Shown: positions 9,035 to 19,927 of the stretch, piece by piece | Layout of the letters: every line of letters begins with the position of its first letter | Position numbering within the stretch: position 1 is the first letter of the stretch | From: Malassezia japonica | Taxonomy: Eukaryota > Basidiomycota > Malasseziomycetes > Malasseziales > Malasseziaceae | DNA: 64,000 nucleotides | Direction: 5' to 3' | NCBI RefSeq assembly: GCF_029542785.1 | Contig: NC_083373.1 | Span: 744,001 to 808,000, forward strand | The notes under the pieces: generated by a model | Seen by the model: only the letters and a program-made list of their open reading frames with translations | Told to the model about the DNA's origin: nothing | The model's database searches: none | Program-made: the position numbers and the translations under genes

Positions 9035-10335
9035 ATGAGCTCGTATTCAGCAAGTACTACACACGCCGAGAACGGCGGTGCGACTGCAGTAAGTCCCTTT
9101 GTATGCTCATAAAGACCTGCACGTACCCTAGCAACGGACACGTGTATGGCACACCTGGCCATCTCGACTTCCGCTCGGCCAAGGGCTGTGCCGCTAGTCC
9201 CACGGGAGATGCCGGGCGCATCGTCCTGAACAGCCCCCGTGGTGGCACTCCTCTGGATACAGGCTCTATGCGTAACGCTTCGTTCGCGGCGCGTGCACGA
9301 TCACCTTCGCACTCGTACAGTGGTAACTTTTCCACGTCGTTCGGTGCGGCAGGCGAGGCTTTGTCGCTCTCCGCGTCGGAGCGTGCACGCCCCACCAAGG
9401 GCGTTTCGCCCTCGCCCAACATGCGCGACACCCGTACGCACAAGCACGACTTGGACGCCGATGTGAAGCCTTCGGCGAACCCTTCGATGCGCTTTAGCAC
9501 CACGGTGCCGACGCACTCGATGGGCTCGATGGAGGCTGCCGCGCGTCAGTACGGCATGTCGGGTCACCGCAAGCATGACGGCGAGAGCTCGTCGCCGCCC
9601 CGCCTCGCTGTTCCCCCGTCGGGCTCTCCGGCGTCGTCGGTGGATGCGGATGGCGACTACAAGGACGTGCACGGATCGTACCAATCGAACCAGCTCCTGC
9701 ACAAGTGCGAGAGCTGCTCGAAGGTATACCGCCATCCCAGCTGCCTAGTGAAGCACCGCTGGGTACGTGTCGAGACTAATCACAGGAGCACACCATGTAC
9801 TGGAAGGAGGCGTCCAAGTTCCTGATGAGCAAGCATCAGCAGGTCCAGCTTCTGGAAGCGGCCGCGATCCTTGTTGGCATGGACTCGAATGCTCGTTCGC
9901 TGCCGGAAGAAAAGGCGCTGTGGCCGGTAAGTGCTGCTCTACTTACCCCAGGCCGCTGTCAGCCCTCCGTCATCTGGGTTGCTTGGCTGTGACCAGGTCA
10001 ACTTCAACAAGCTTATGGCGAGCAAGGCGCGCAACAACTCGCCTCTCCCTAATGACCCCCAACACCCCGTGCCGTTCGGCACGTCTGCCCCGACCCACCC
10101 TGCACAGATGATGGGGGACCATGTTGGTGGACCCCATCGTACCACACAAAAGTCGTCGGGGCGCGAACCCTCGGATGAAGATATGGAAGATGAAGATATG
10201 GGCGCTGGAGACGACTCGTCGGAGCTTGATCTTACCACTCGCGAGGACGCCTACGGCCTCAACTCGGGCGGTGATGTCATGGCCGACATGGTACGTTGTG
10301 CCATCTAACAGCAGGACATGGAAGCAGACGAGTAG
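9035..10335 (+). CDS. C2H2 zinc-finger transcription factor
   Basis: Five exons (9035-9088, 9115-9762, 9786-9926, 9952-10290, 10312-10335) with introns of 26, 23, 25 and 21 nt give 401 residues. A single C2H2 finger (C-x2-C, then two His) begins with 'CESCSKVYRHPSC' and its second His lies in exon 3, so the finger exists only after splicing. It continues into a conserved helix containing 'ASKFLMSKHQQVQLLEAAAI', typical of a fungal C2H2 family distantly like yeast Ypr022c/Sdd4. The N-terminal 200 residues are Ser/Gly-rich and the C-terminus is acidic ('DEDMEDEDM'). The last intron ends in a NAGNAG acceptor (10309-10314), allowing inclusion or loss of one Gln. DNA targets are unknown. Confidence 0.8.
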
Positions 10336-10623
10336 ATAAACTACGATACTACCCACTACGAGGCACTCACGACTCAAAAGCTTACGGAGCCTTGGTCTAT
10401 TCTATACATAGCCCCGTACTGGCCTAGGCCGCTAGATCTTGTTTGTACAAGCGCTCCGTGGGCGCCACGCCGCGCCTTATTTTCGGCCGAACCAACTGCA
10501 TGTGCGCACGGAGCGACCCCATGCGTGCATGCGACGAATCGCGCGGGACCAATAAATACTGTGGGGTTAGCACCGGCAGTTTGATACGCAACTTCTCCGC
10601 CGGTTCTTGGTTACGCAAGGTCC

Positions 10624-13600
10624 ATGTCGGTGGTCACCAATGATCTAGGCGAGCGCGTGGAGGAGGGTTACTTCGGTAACCTTACTCCTGAGCACAAGAC
10701 CACGCTCAAGGAGTTTTGGCGCCGCTTCTTCGAGCTCACCCAGCGCAACAAGGAGCGCTCAGCGGAGCTCGATCGCCTCGGTGGTCCCAAGGCAGCTCAG
10801 ACAGGCGATGAGCTGTCGAACTCTGTCGAAACCAAAGAGAGCAAGGAAAAGAAGCAACACTCGGACGATGCCAAGAAGGCCGGTGAGCTCAAGGCGATTG
10901 ACGATGCCGTTGCCAAGTACGGTGGCCCCTACCTGGAGCAGGCCATGTGGGACGCCTGCCAGCTGGACGCGCCTGATATGACTGCGCTGCGTTATCTGCG
11001 TGCACGTCAGTACGATGTCGACCGTGCGCTTGGTATGATGGTCGCCGCGCTCCAGTTCCGTCTCGACATGAACGTCAACGAGCTGCTGAAGAAGGGTGAA
11101 GAGGGAATGAAGGACGTTCCGGGCTTCCTCAACCAGTTCCGCCGTGGTATCTCTTATATTGAAGGTAACACGGACAAGTACGAGCTGCCGATCTACTTTA
11201 TCCACGTCGCGCGTCACTTTACCAACGCGCAAAAGATCGAGACGCTGCAGCAGTTTGTCGTGCTTGCGATGGAAAACTCGCGTCAGTTCTTCACGCCCCC
11301 GACCGAAAAGGCAATTATTGTATTCGACATGGCGGGCTTTGGTCTGAAGAATATGGACTGGGGTTGCGTAATGTTCATCCTCAAGTGTCTCGAGGCATAC
11401 TACCCCGAGTCCCTGCAACGCATCTACGTCCACGGTGCCCCGTGGATCTTCAAGGGTATCTGGGCCGCGCTCCAGCCGCTGCTTGACCCCGTTGTCCAGG
11501 CCAAGATCAAGTTCAGCAACAAACCGCACGAGCTGGAGGAATACGTGCCCAAGTCGCGCTTCCGCAAGGGTATGGGCGGTACGCTCGACTGGGACTGGGA
11601 CTATATTGAGCCTGTTCCGGGCGAGAATGATCTCCTGAAAGAGACCGAGACGCGCGACGCGATCAAGAAGGAGGCGGACGAACTTGTACAACAGTTCATC
11701 GAGACCACTAACGAGTGGATCAACGACAAGAGCAACAAGGAGGAGCTGGATTACCGCCGCTTGGTCCTCACTAAGCAGCTTCGCCTGAAGTACTACCAGC
11801 TCCGTCCTTATACCCGTGCAGTCTGCGTGTACCAGCGCACCAAGGTCATTCGCAACGACGGTCTAATCACCTGGACCTACCCCCAGACGACCGGTCAGAC
11901 GGAGAAGCAGGAAGTCTGTGACCGTCACAATGTCCCGGCGCTTATCAAGTGGCTCAAGGAGCACGACGAGGACACGCTCGAGGACTCGGTCGGTGGCACA
12001 ACGTCGCCGGCGTGCGTTGCTGGCACGTCCTACGACGTCCTCGACGCCCTCAAGGCCCCCAAGAAGGCCCCCAAGAAGGCGTCGAAGCCAGCTGAGAAGG
12101 CCGAGAAGCCTGAGAAGGCCGAAAAGGCCGAAAAGGCCGGCGGCGACGCGCCCAAGGAGGAAACTGGTGCCGGTGCCGGTGCCGCCGCTGGTGCCGCTGG
12201 TGCCGCCGGTGCCGCCGGCGCTGCTGGTGCGGCTGTGGCCTCGAAGCGCAAGTCCAAGTCGTCAAAGGCCGCTCCTCCGGCTGAGGACGAGGGCGAGGCT
12301 ACCGAGGCGCCGAAGGAGCCCAAGCGCCGCCCCCGCAAGCCTGTCGCGAACGGCACCTCGGAGGTGCCTCAGAAGCGCAGCAGCAAGCCCCGCCGCAAGC
12401 CCGTGCCTGCGGCCGGTGAAGAGACTGTGGCGAAGGAAGAGGATGCGAAGGAGGACATTGCTCAAGCGCCCTCGGCCAAGGCGGCACCAGCGCAGGACAC
12501 GGCCAAGGAGGCTGCGCCCCAGCAGGAGACGCTTACCGAGAAGGCCACGCAGCTTGGCTCTTCTGCAACGGGCGCTGCGACGGGCGCTGCTGCTGGTGCC
12601 GCGGCAGGTGCCGGTGCGATGCTGGCCGGTGCTGCTGCTACGCTCGGCCTCTCTGGCTCGAAGCGTGCGCCGAGTGTCGCGTCTGAGTCGTCGTTTGCCT
12701 CGGCGGAGGACTTTGTGGATGCGTCGCGTGCTCCCCCGGCGCGCAGCGGTATTGCTGCCGCGAACCAGGACGATGACGACGACGACGACGACGATGTCGG
12801 CGAGGTTGAGGAGGAGCGCCATGCGGTGCACAGTGCGCGTCACCAGGAGCTTGCGCGCGAGTACGACCTCGACGACGAGGAGCAGTCCGTGCTGAGCGAC
12901 GACGACGACGATGTCTCGCTCACTCCTGACACGGTGGTGGCCCCCAGCTACACCATGGGCAAGGTTAATGCCTCTGAATGCCAGCAGAGCGAGGCTGAGT
13001 TCCGCGAGGACCTCGAGACGGCGCACGAGGCGATGGAGTTGTTCCTTGACTCGCGCATGCGCGAGGCTGAAGAGCTCTGTGAGCAAGGCGCGCACAACCG
13101 CCTGTACCGCTCGGTCGGTATGACGCTGATCAACAGTGTCAAGTCGGTGATGACCTTTGAGCCGAACGACATGCAGGTGGCGATGAAGTGCTGCAAGCAC
13201 ACCATGTCTATCGCCGAGGTGCTGCGCAAGAAGCCGAACTTCCTGTCGCGCTTGCTGCCCGGCCGCAGCCTGCCGTCGCTCACGTCGATGACGCTCATCC
13301 AGCAGCACGCCGAGCTTGTGTACGCCGAGGCGATGCTTCTCCGTGCCGTGCTCGGCATCCTCTACTCGGGCGACACGATCGGCTTTGTGCGCCAGGCCAT
13401 GTCGCTGCGCAATGCCTACACCATCATGCGCGATCTGCTCCGCATGGTCGAGCAGGCCGACAGCGCGGTCGAGGAGGCGAACATCACGGGCCGCTCGTCG
13501 GTGAAGTCCATCGACCAGGACCTGCGCTCGGGTGTGTACCTCGGCAATGGTCTGTCGTCGCTGATCCTCTCGCTGCTCCCCCGTCGCCTGCTCAAGGTGA

Positions 13601-15027
13601 TGGAGACGGCTGGATTCACGGGCGACCGCCAGCAGGCGCTGCAGCTCTTTGAGCGTGCCGGTGGCTGGACCAAGGCCAAGGCGCAGCCCGCTGTGTCTGC
13701 CGAGCAGGAGGGTGTGCGTCGCCCCATGTGCGACATGGCCATCCTGCTGTACCACCTGGTGATTGCTGCGCATGTCCCCGTGACCGATGTGGACCTTGCG
13801 TTTGCCGACAAGGTCCTGTCGTGGAACCTGCAGCGCTTCCCCCACGGTATCTTCTTCCTGTACTTCTCTGCGCGTCTGTACGCGACGCAGGCGCTGCCCG
13901 AGAAGGCGATTGAGTGCTACCGTGCGGCGATCGAGTCGCAGCGCGAGTTCAAGCAGCTGCACCACCTGTGCTTCTGGAGCCTGTCGCTCACCTACCTGAG
14001 CACGAGTGACTTTGATCGTGCGTACGAGTGCTACGATGTGCTCTCGCGCGAGTCGAACTGGTCCAAGGCCATCTACCAGTACGCCAAGGCCGCGATGCTC
14101 TACGAGTCGAGCGCGCACAACCGCGCGCAGAGCAACGCGATCATGCTGACCGTGCCCAAGCTCGTGAAGCGTGTGGCCGGTCGCCACATTCCGTTCGAGC
14201 GCTTTGTCAAGCTGAAGGCTGCCAAGTTTGGCCGCCAGAGCCAGCTGGGCCTGCCTGCGATGGAGTTCTCGTACCTGTGGCACTGCATTGAGCAGACGCC
14301 CGTCTTTTTGCTGATGAGCAACCAGCTCACGCGTATCGACGAGGTCATCGACGAGCTCGAGACGTACGAGTCTCCGAGCACGTACGGTGGCGGCGAGAAG
14401 GACTTCTACGCGCTGTACTGTCTTGCTTTCTTTTTGCGCGGTGTCGCCCTGCGCTACGTCGCCTACCCCGAGCACCACACGCTTGTCCGCCACCCCGTCG
14501 GCGAGCGCATCGATGCTGCAGAGGTGGCCGACGACGCAATCCACTCGTTCAACAAAGTGTTTGAATACGGCAACTTCCTCGACTCGGTTGACCGCTACCT
14601 TGTGTACTTTGCTCACTACGAGCTTGGCTGCCTCTACTCCGCACACGGCAACGAGACCGAGGCGCGCCAAGAGCTGGACCTGGTGCTCTCGCGCAAGCCG
14701 CTCGTCGCGCAGGAGGGCGGCCCGCTCCGTTCGGGCAAGGCCGACTACCTCCTCAGCGGCATGTGCCAGCTGCGCGCCAACGCTGCGCTCGAGACGATGC
14801 GCATCCGCCGCGACCGCTCGGCGCAGCGCCTGACCAAGAGCCGCTCGACGCGCCGCAGGAGCACGAGCGGCGCGCCGCAGGGCGCACGCCTCGCGTCGCG
14901 CCAGAGCATCCGTGCGAGCGCAGCCGATACTTCGTACGCGGATGAGAATGGCTCGCCGCTGCGTGCGTCGAGCAGTCGTGCGTCGGAGATTGGCCGGCGC
15001 GCGAGGCAGAGCCGCTTGGTTGCTTAA
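10624..15027 (+). CDS. Sec14/CRAL-TRIO lipid-transfer domain fused to an Iml2/TTC39-type domain
   Basis: A single intronless 1467-residue frame. Residues about 100-320 form a CRAL-TRIO lipid-binding domain ('ALRYLRARQYDVDRAL', 'IIVFDMAGFGLKNMD', 'YYPESLQRIYVHGAPWIF'), followed by a conserved C-terminal extension to about 460. A low-complexity linker (about 470-770) has Lys/Glu/Ala repeats, Ala/Gly runs and Asp runs. Residues about 780-1400 match the Iml2/TTC39 family of TPR-like outer-membrane or lipid-droplet-associated proteins ('AMELFLDSRMREAEEL' and repeated helical pairs). The tail is Ser/Arg-rich. Both halves are linked to lipids in other fungi, so a combined lipid-handling role is a reasonable inference. 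A separate start at the Met of 'MGKVNASEC' (near 12955) cannot be excluded, but nothing interrupts the frame. Confidence 0.85.
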   Translation: MSVVTNDLGERVEEGYFGNLTPEHKTTLKEFWRRFFELTQRNKERSAELDRLGGPKAAQTGDELSNSVETKESKEKKQHSDDAKKAGELKAIDDAVAKYGGPYLEQAMWDACQLDAPDMTALRYLRARQYDVDRALGMMVAALQFRLDMNVNELLKKGEEGMKDVPGFLNQFRRGISYIEGNTDKYELPIYFIHVARHFTNAQKIETLQQFVVLAMENSRQFFTPPTEKAIIVFDMAGFGLKNMDWGCVMFILKCLEAYYPESLQRIYVHGAPWIFKGIWAALQPLLDPVVQAKIKFSNKPHELEEYVPKSRFRKGMGGTLDWDWDYIEPVPGENDLLKETETRDAIKKEADELVQQFIETTNEWINDKSNKEELDYRRLVLTKQLRLKYYQLRPYTRAVCVYQRTKVIRNDGLITWTYPQTTGQTEKQEVCDRHNVPALIKWLKEHDEDTLEDSVGGTTSPACVAGTSYDVLDALKAPKKAPKKASKPAEKAEKPEKAEKAEKAGGDAPKEETGAGAGAAAGAAGAAGAAGAAGAAVASKRKSKSSKAAPPAEDEGEATEAPKEPKRRPRKPVANGTSEVPQKRSSKPRRKPVPAAGEETVAKEEDAKEDIAQAPSAKAAPAQDTAKEAAPQQETLTEKATQLGSSATGAATGAAAGAAAGAGAMLAGAAATLGLSGSKRAPSVASESSFASAEDFVDASRAPPARSGIAAANQDDDDDDDDDVGEVEEERHAVHSARHQELAREYDLDDEEQSVLSDDDDDVSLTPDTVVAPSYTMGKVNASECQQSEAEFREDLETAHEAMELFLDSRMREAEELCEQGAHNRLYRSVGMTLINSVKSVMTFEPNDMQVAMKCCKHTMSIAEVLRKKPNFLSRLLPGRSLPSLTSMTLIQQHAELVYAEAMLLRAVLGILYSGDTIGFVRQAMSLRNAYTIMRDLLRMVEQADSAVEEANITGRSSVKSIDQDLRSGVYLGNGLSSLILSLLPRRLLKVMETAGFTGDRQQALQLFERAGGWTKAKAQPAVSAEQEGVRRPMCDMAILLYHLVIAAHVPVTDVDLAFADKVLSWNLQRFPHGIFFLYFSARLYATQALPEKAIECYRAAIESQREFKQLHHLCFWSLSLTYLSTSDFDRAYECYDVLSRESNWSKAIYQYAKAAMLYESSAHNRAQSNAIMLTVPKLVKRVAGRHIPFERFVKLKAAKFGRQSQLGLPAMEFSYLWHCIEQTPVFLLMSNQLTRIDEVIDELETYESPSTYGGGEKDFYALYCLAFFLRGVALRYVAYPEHHTLVRHPVGERIDAAEVADDAIHSFNKVFEYGNFLDSVDRYLVYFAHYELGCLYSAHGNETEARQELDLVLSRKPLVAQEGGPLRSGKADYLLSGMCQLRANAALETMRIRRDRSAQRLTKSRSTRRRSTSGAPQGARLASRQSIRASAADTSYADENGSPLRASSSRASEIGRRARQSRLVA

Positions 15028-15033
15028 TATAGT

Positions 15034-15763
15034 CTATTTCCCGCGATGCAATGCAAAGGTTTCCTTGATGCCCTTTCCGGCGCGCAGATCGTCCATACAT
15101 TTCCCGTCGACGTCGCGGCCCTTGGTCGCGAGCTCGAGGACCTGCTCGACGAGGTCCTTTGGCACGCTCACGACCCCGTCGACGTCCGCCAGCAGAATGT
15201 CACCGGGGTGCACCGTCACCGGGGGAAAGCCGGGCTCGCCCTTGGCGCCGACCGACGTCGGGTCCGCGATCTCGAGCGGGATCTGGAGCTGCGACGGGCG
15301 CGTGAACGGCGACTGACCTAGAATCGAGTGCTGGCGCGCAAATACCGGAAACTTGCTCTCGCGGTGCTCGGCGAGGTCGCGGCAGCGCCCGTCGAGGACC
15401 ACGCCCTTGACCCCGATGCTCTGTGCGCGGGCGGTCATGAGCCCGCCCCAGATCGCGGAGCGCGTCGAAGGCGGCGAGGTAATCAGCATCACCGAGTCGG
15501 GCTCGGCAGCATCGACGAAATGCTTGTCCGGCTTTGGCGCGGCAGTGTCGCTCTGGAGCACCATCTGCGTTAGATCAGTGACCTACCTTGACGGTAAACG
15601 CGGGACCGCACACCGACGTCGGGCCGCTAATGTGCTGCGGCGAGTACATTTCAATGCCCGGCAGGTAGCCGCCGTGCGGTAGCTTGAGCTTGATCAGCGC
15701 ATCGGCCACCTCGCACGAGGAGAACTTGGCGAGCTGGGAGATCAGGGTCTTGTTCACGGACAT
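15034..15763 (-). CDS. RraA-like 4-hydroxy-4-methyl-2-oxoglutarate aldolase family protein
   Basis: Two exons (15587-15763, 15034-15564) around a 22-nt intron (15565-15586) give 235 residues. The conserved core is visible: 'GPAFTVK' at the end of exon 1, then a 'GGLMTARAQSIGVKGVV' stretch followed by 'DGRCRD', which is the metal/substrate loop, and 'HPGDILLADVDGVV'. The yeast relative YER010C has HMG/CHA aldolase activity; bacterial relatives inhibit RNase E. The start at 15763 is the first ATG; the frame reaches 15775 only through GTG. It is divergent from UFD1, with 51 bp between start codons. The physiological substrate in this fungus is not evident. Confidence 0.85.
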
Positions 15764-15814
15764 GGTAAGAGGCACCCCGCATCTGACTCAGCCTCCACGT
15801 AGTCGGTGGCAACC

Positions 15815-17016
15815 ATGTCGATGGTGCGTCGTACGCCTAACGCAGTTCGGCCAGATTGATCCGCAGTTTGGCGCTGGTCGCTGGGGCCTCGGTGCGGCAC
15901 TGAGTGGTTTTGACCGCCGCATGCCGGCGCCGCCGCAGGCGTACGAGGAATATTTCAAGGCATACAGCATGAACCACTTCTCGGCACGCCAACGGAACGA
16001 CGTGAGCTACGGTGGAAAGAGTACGTTGCTCGGCTGACGCAGTCATTATGCCGCCGTCGGCGCTTGCGACAATCAGTAGGTCGCCGCACTAACCCCAGCC
16101 GACCTCGAGCTCGAGTCGCCCTGGACGTTTACGCTGCGCAGCACGGGCCGCGGCGAGCACAAGCACACGCACGGCGGTGTCGTCGAGTTCATTGCCGAGG
16201 AGGGCATCGTGTACCTGCCCGTGTGGATGATGCGCATGCTTACGCTGCAGGACGGCGACCCGATTCACATCCAAGGCACGCGGCTGCCCAAGGGCAAGTT
16301 TGTCAAGCTCCAGCCCCAGACGGTCGACTTTTTGGAGATTAGCGACCCCAAAGCGGTGCTCGAGCAGGCGCTGCGCAACTACCCGACGCTGACGCCGGGC
16401 GACATTATCGAGATCAGCTACAACTGCCTCACGTTTGAGATTCTCATTATGGAAATCGAGCCGAGCGCCGAGGGCATTTCCATCATCGAGACGGATCTTG
16501 AGGTGGACTTTGCGCCGCCCAAGGGCTACGTGGAGCCCGCACCGAAGCCCGCGGCGCCGCAGCCGACCATGGCCTCGAAACTGCACATTGACCAGAACAA
16601 GTACGACAGCGTGCTGCCTGGCGGCGACAGCGCGACGCCCTTCCGCGGCTTTGGGCAGACGCTCAGCGGGAAAAAGACCAAGGGCAAGAAGGAGAAGCCG
16701 ATCGTTCCTCGCGAGCCGTCGAGCCTCGTGCGCAGTACAGAGTACGTCGTACTACTTACCCAGCCGCCCTACGATTGTCAGCAACGACACGCTCCTCGAG
16801 GAGAAGCGCGTGCCTGCCGCGCTGCACCTGCCGTTCGGCCAGCTGTTTTTTGGCTACAATGTCGAGCGCCTCGACGTCCCGGTCGACACCGCTCCCGAGC
16901 AGCCTGACGACGACCCCGCGCCTCCCCCCGACCGCCCAGCATTCGCCGGCGGCGGCCAGACGCTCCTCGGCACCTCGCGGCCCACGCCCGAGGTGATCGA
17001 AATAGACGACGACTAG
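15815..17016 (+). CDS. UFD1: Ufd1, Cdc48 cofactor for ubiquitin-dependent degradation
   Basis: Five exons (15815-15823, 15846-16020, 16043-16075, 16099-16741, 16764-17016) with introns of 22, 22, 23 and 22 nt give 370 residues. Ufd1 pairs with Npl4 on the Cdc48 ATPase to extract ubiquitinated substrates, including in ERAD. The N-terminal double-psi barrel is seen ('YEEYFKAYSM', 'THGGVVEFIAEEG', 'SDPKAVLEQALRN', 'VIETD'-like segment, 'DFAPPKGYVEP'), followed by the Npl4/Cdc48-binding tail. Exon 1 is nine bases (Met-Ser-Met). Exon 3 is 33 nt and encodes the 'IMPPSALATI' strand, so three introns fall within the first 90 codons. CCT4 follows after 57 bp. Confidence 0.95.
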
Positions 17017-17037
17017 CCCAAAAATAATTGCATAGAC

Positions 17038-17043
17038 CACGTG
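17038..17043. promoter_or_regulatory. CACGTG element upstream of CCT4
   Basis: A CACGTG hexamer lies in the 57-bp gap between the UFD1 stop and the CCT4 start codon, about 30 bp before the ATG at 17074. A bHLH-type binding site is inferred. Confidence 0.3.
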
Positions 17044-17073
17044 GCACCGTTCCGCGCGTCGCCTTCTTTGACG

Positions 17074-18720
17074 ATGTCTGCGCAGGTGGCTGCCCCGCAA
17101 GGCAACACGGGATTCCGTGCGTTTAAGAATGCAGACAAGCCCGACGAGGTGCGTCGCTCGAACATGTCGGCCGCCAAGGCGGTGAGCGATGCGGTGCGCA
17201 CCTCGCTCGGTCCCAAGGGTATGGACAAGATGATTCAGACGTCGTCCGGCGAAGTCGTCATTACCAACGACGGCGCAACGATTCTGCGGCATATGGCGGT
17301 GGTGCACCCTGCGGCGCGTATGCTGGTTGATTTGTCGCTCGCGCAGGACGTCGAGGCTGGCGACGGCACGACCTCGGTCGTGGTGCTCGCCGGCTCGCTG
17401 CTCGGTGCCGCCGAGCGCCTGCTGGCCAAAGGCATCCACCCCACCATCATTGCCGAGTCGTTCCAGAGTGCGTCGACGCGTGCGGTCGAGTTCCTGTCGG
17501 ACATTGCTATGCCGGTGGACTTGAGCGACCGCGAGAGCCTGCTGCGTGCCGCCACGACCTCGCTCAACTCCAAGGTCGTGTCGCAGTACTCGTCGGTGCT
17601 TGCGCCGATTGCCGTGGACGCGGTCCTGCGCCTCGTGGATGCGGGCTCGCTCAGTGCGCCCTCGTCCAAGACCGGCGCGGTGACTGCGACGGGCGGCGAC
17701 ATGATCGATCTGCGCGACATTCGGCTCGTCAAAAAGGTCGGTGGCACGATCGACGACACGGAGCTCGTCGACGGCCTCGTGCTGGAGCAGAACGCAGTGA
17801 CCTCGAGCGGCGGCCCCGCGCGCGTGGAAAAGGCCAAGATTGCCGTGTGCCAGTTCCAGCTCTCGTCGCCCAAGCCCGACATGGACAACCAGATTGTGGT
17901 GAACGACTACCGGCAAATGGACAAGATTCTGAAGGAGGAGCGCCAGTACCTGCTCAACATGTGCAAAAAGATCAAAAAGTCCGGCTGCAATGTCTTGCTG
18001 ATGCAAAAGAGCATCCTGCGCGACGCGGTGAACGAACTGGCGCTGCACTTCCTCGCCAAGCTCAAGATTATGGTGGTCAAGGACATTGAGCGCGACGAGA
18101 TCGAGTTTATCTGCAAGTCGCTCGGTGCGACGCCGATCGCCGACATCGACTCCTTCACCGAGGACAAGCTCGCCTCGGCAGAGCTCGTCGACGAGGTGTC
18201 GCACAGCGGCGCGCGTGTCGTCAAGGTGACCAAGATCAAGAACCCCGGCCGCACGGTGAGCGTGCTGTGCACCGGATCCAACTCGCTCGTTCTGGAAGAG
18301 AGCGAGCGCAGTCTCCACGACGCGCTGTGTGTCGTGCGCTGCCTCGTCAAGAAGCGCTTCCTGGTCGCGGGCGGTGGCGCGCCCGAGGTGCACATGTCGC
18401 GCATGCTCGCGCAGTGTGCGCAGACGCTGCCCACGCTCGAGGCCTACTCCTACCAGGCCTTTTCCGAAGCGCTCGAGATTATTCCCACGACCCTCGCCGA
18501 GAACGCGGGCCTGAACCCGATCACGATCGTGACGGAGCTGCGCAACCGCCACGCTCTGGGCGAGAAGACGGCGGGTATCAACGTGCGCAAGGGTACGATC
18601 ACCAACATCCTCGAAGAAAACGTCCTCCAGCCTCTGCTGGTGTCGACGAGCGCGTTGGAGCTCGCGACAGAGACCGTCTCGCTCCTGCTCCGGATCGACG
18701 ACTACCATCTCTCGCGCTAG
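17074..18720 (+). CDS. CCT4: CCT/TRiC chaperonin delta subunit
   Basis: A group II chaperonin subunit of 548 residues, intronless. The ring complex folds actin, tubulin and other cytosolic proteins. Diagnostic segments: '[14 protein letters not shown]', the ATP-site 'DGATIL' and '[12 protein letters not shown]', the 'GGAPEV' loop, and the C-terminal 'AGINVRKG' motif. The subunit-specific spacing fits delta. The start is the ATG at 17074 (MSAQVAAPQ); the frame opens at 17041 only with GTG. It sits in a same-strand series UFD1-CCT4-membrane protein-methyltransferase with gaps of 57, 83 and 38 bp. Confidence 0.95.
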   Translation: MSAQVAAPQGNTGFRAFKNADKPDEVRRSNMSAAKAVSDAVRTSLGPKGMDKMIQTSSGEVVITNDGATILRHMAVVHPAARMLVDLSLAQDVEAGDGTTSVVVLAGSLLGAAERLLAKGIHPTIIAESFQSASTRAVEFLSDIAMPVDLSDRESLLRAATTSLNSKVVSQYSSVLAPIAVDAVLRLVDAGSLSAPSSKTGAVTATGGDMIDLRDIRLVKKVGGTIDDTELVDGLVLEQNAVTSSGGPARVEKAKIAVCQFQLSSPKPDMDNQIVVNDYRQMDKILKEERQYLLNMCKKIKKSGCNVLLMQKSILRDAVNELALHFLAKLKIMVVKDIERDEIEFICKSLGATPIADIDSFTEDKLASAELVDEVSHSGARVVKVTKIKNPGRTVSVLCTGSNSLVLEESERSLHDALCVVRCLVKKRFLVAGGGAPEVHMSRMLAQCAQTLPTLEAYSYQAFSEALEIIPTTLAENAGLNPITIVTELRNRHALGEKTAGINVRKGTITNILEENVLQPLLVSTSALELATETVSLLLRIDDYHLSR

Positions 18721-18803
18721 ACCCTGTAGAATTTCGTTGCCCCGAGCGGAAAATAATTACTAGAATCCCGTCTTGGCGTGGCGGTGTTTGTCTCCCCTCC
18801 ACC

Positions 18804-19889
18804 ATGGCGCAGCGCACCAGCCGGCCGCTGCCCCCGATCGAACACGGCGGGTTCACCGAGGCCGCGGCCCCGCAGCCGCTGAGCATGCAGCCGTACGCGG
18901 CACATCAGGCGGCGGGCGTGTCGGAACCCTACCTCGACGCACCTGCGTTGAACCCCCGCTCGTCGAACCTCTCGGACGAGTACGAAGACAAGGCGGTCGA
19001 AGTATCGCACCCGGCGCACTACCAGGGCGACCCGGAGGATACGTACTACCCAGCACAGATGTACAGTTCGCCGAACGAGCGTGCGTTTGCGCACCAGCAC
19101 GCGCCGCGCGGCATTTGGTCGTACGACGATCGCCGCTCGTTCCAGAAGCTGTCGATCCTTTCGAAAGTCTTTCGGATCCTCGCCTTTATCCTGGTGATTG
19201 GTATCATCTTTACGCTGTGCATCATTATGCTTATTGTCATCTTTCTGCGCCCACCGAACATTGGCTTGAACGGCATCGACTTGCCACAGAGCATCCAGGA
19301 CGTCCAGATCCAGGACGAAAAGTTTTCGATAAATGCGACACTGAACGCCATCGTTGCGAATCCAAACTATATCTCGGCGCACATCACTTCGCTCAATGCC
19401 ACAGCCTGGGACAACAATGCAAAGTCGACGCCGATTGGGTACTGCGACTTGGACGACCAGACGATCGCGGCACGCAACAAGACCACCGTCAACGTCCCGT
19501 GCCAACTTAGCTACAACGTCCAGGACGACCCGTCGCACGACGTGCTCAAGGATCTCGTCAATCGCTGCGGGATTGTGCAGGGCAGCAAGAAGTCCAACCT
19601 CCAGATCCTCTTGGACTTGCACATTAGCATCAAGATCCTCGCCTTCCATATCCCCATTTCGGCACAGCCGACTATCACAATGAGCTGCCCGATTACCAAG
19701 GATATGGTCAAGCAGGCACTTGGCGACCACAGTGATATTCTCAAGGAGCTTGGCCTCGGCAACCTAGCACGATCCATCGCGGTCCGCACCGTGAGCCCAG
19801 AAGCACTGCGCAATCTGGCATGGCGCACAATCCGCTCGGTGCAGGACCGCCTGGCCGCGCCACAAGCCGTGCTCCACGACGCGCTTTAA
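18804..19889 (+). CDS. Single-pass membrane protein with LEA-2-like domain
   Basis: 361 residues, intronless. The first 120 residues are polar and Tyr/Pro-rich and probably cytosolic; a strong hydrophobic segment spans about 125-148; the remaining 210 residues contain N-glycosylation sequons (N-A-T, N-K-T) and repeated 'NPNYISAHI'-like beta strands resembling the LEA-2/NDR1-like fold of fungal vacuolar or plasma-membrane proteins. Two Cys in the distal part could pair. The exact orthologue is not recognised and the function is unknown. The stop is 38 bp before the methyltransferase ATG. Confidence 0.75.
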   Translation: MAQRTSRPLPPIEHGGFTEAAAPQPLSMQPYAAHQAAGVSEPYLDAPALNPRSSNLSDEYEDKAVEVSHPAHYQGDPEDTYYPAQMYSSPNERAFAHQHAPRGIWSYDDRRSFQKLSILSKVFRILAFILVIGIIFTLCIIMLIVIFLRPPNIGLNGIDLPQSIQDVQIQDEKFSINATLNAIVANPNYISAHITSLNATAWDNNAKSTPIGYCDLDDQTIAARNKTTVNVPCQLSYNVQDDPSHDVLKDLVNRCGIVQGSKKSNLQILLDLHISIKILAFHIPISAQPTITMSCPITKDMVKQALGDHSDILKELGLGNLARSIAVRTVSPEALRNLAWRTIRSVQDRLAAPQAVLHDAL

Positions 19890-19927
19890 TACGCATGTAC
19901 ATACCTCTGTAGACAATCTCCTCCACA

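Noticed and set aside
12262..14670. 802-residue open frame on the minus strand inside the Sec14-Iml2 gene
   Set aside because: Leu/His/Arg-rich, no domain, fully covered by the conserved plus-strand protein.
16756..18708. 650-residue open frame opposite CCT4
   Set aside because: Mirror of the CCT4 frame in low-stop, GC-rich sequence; no domain.
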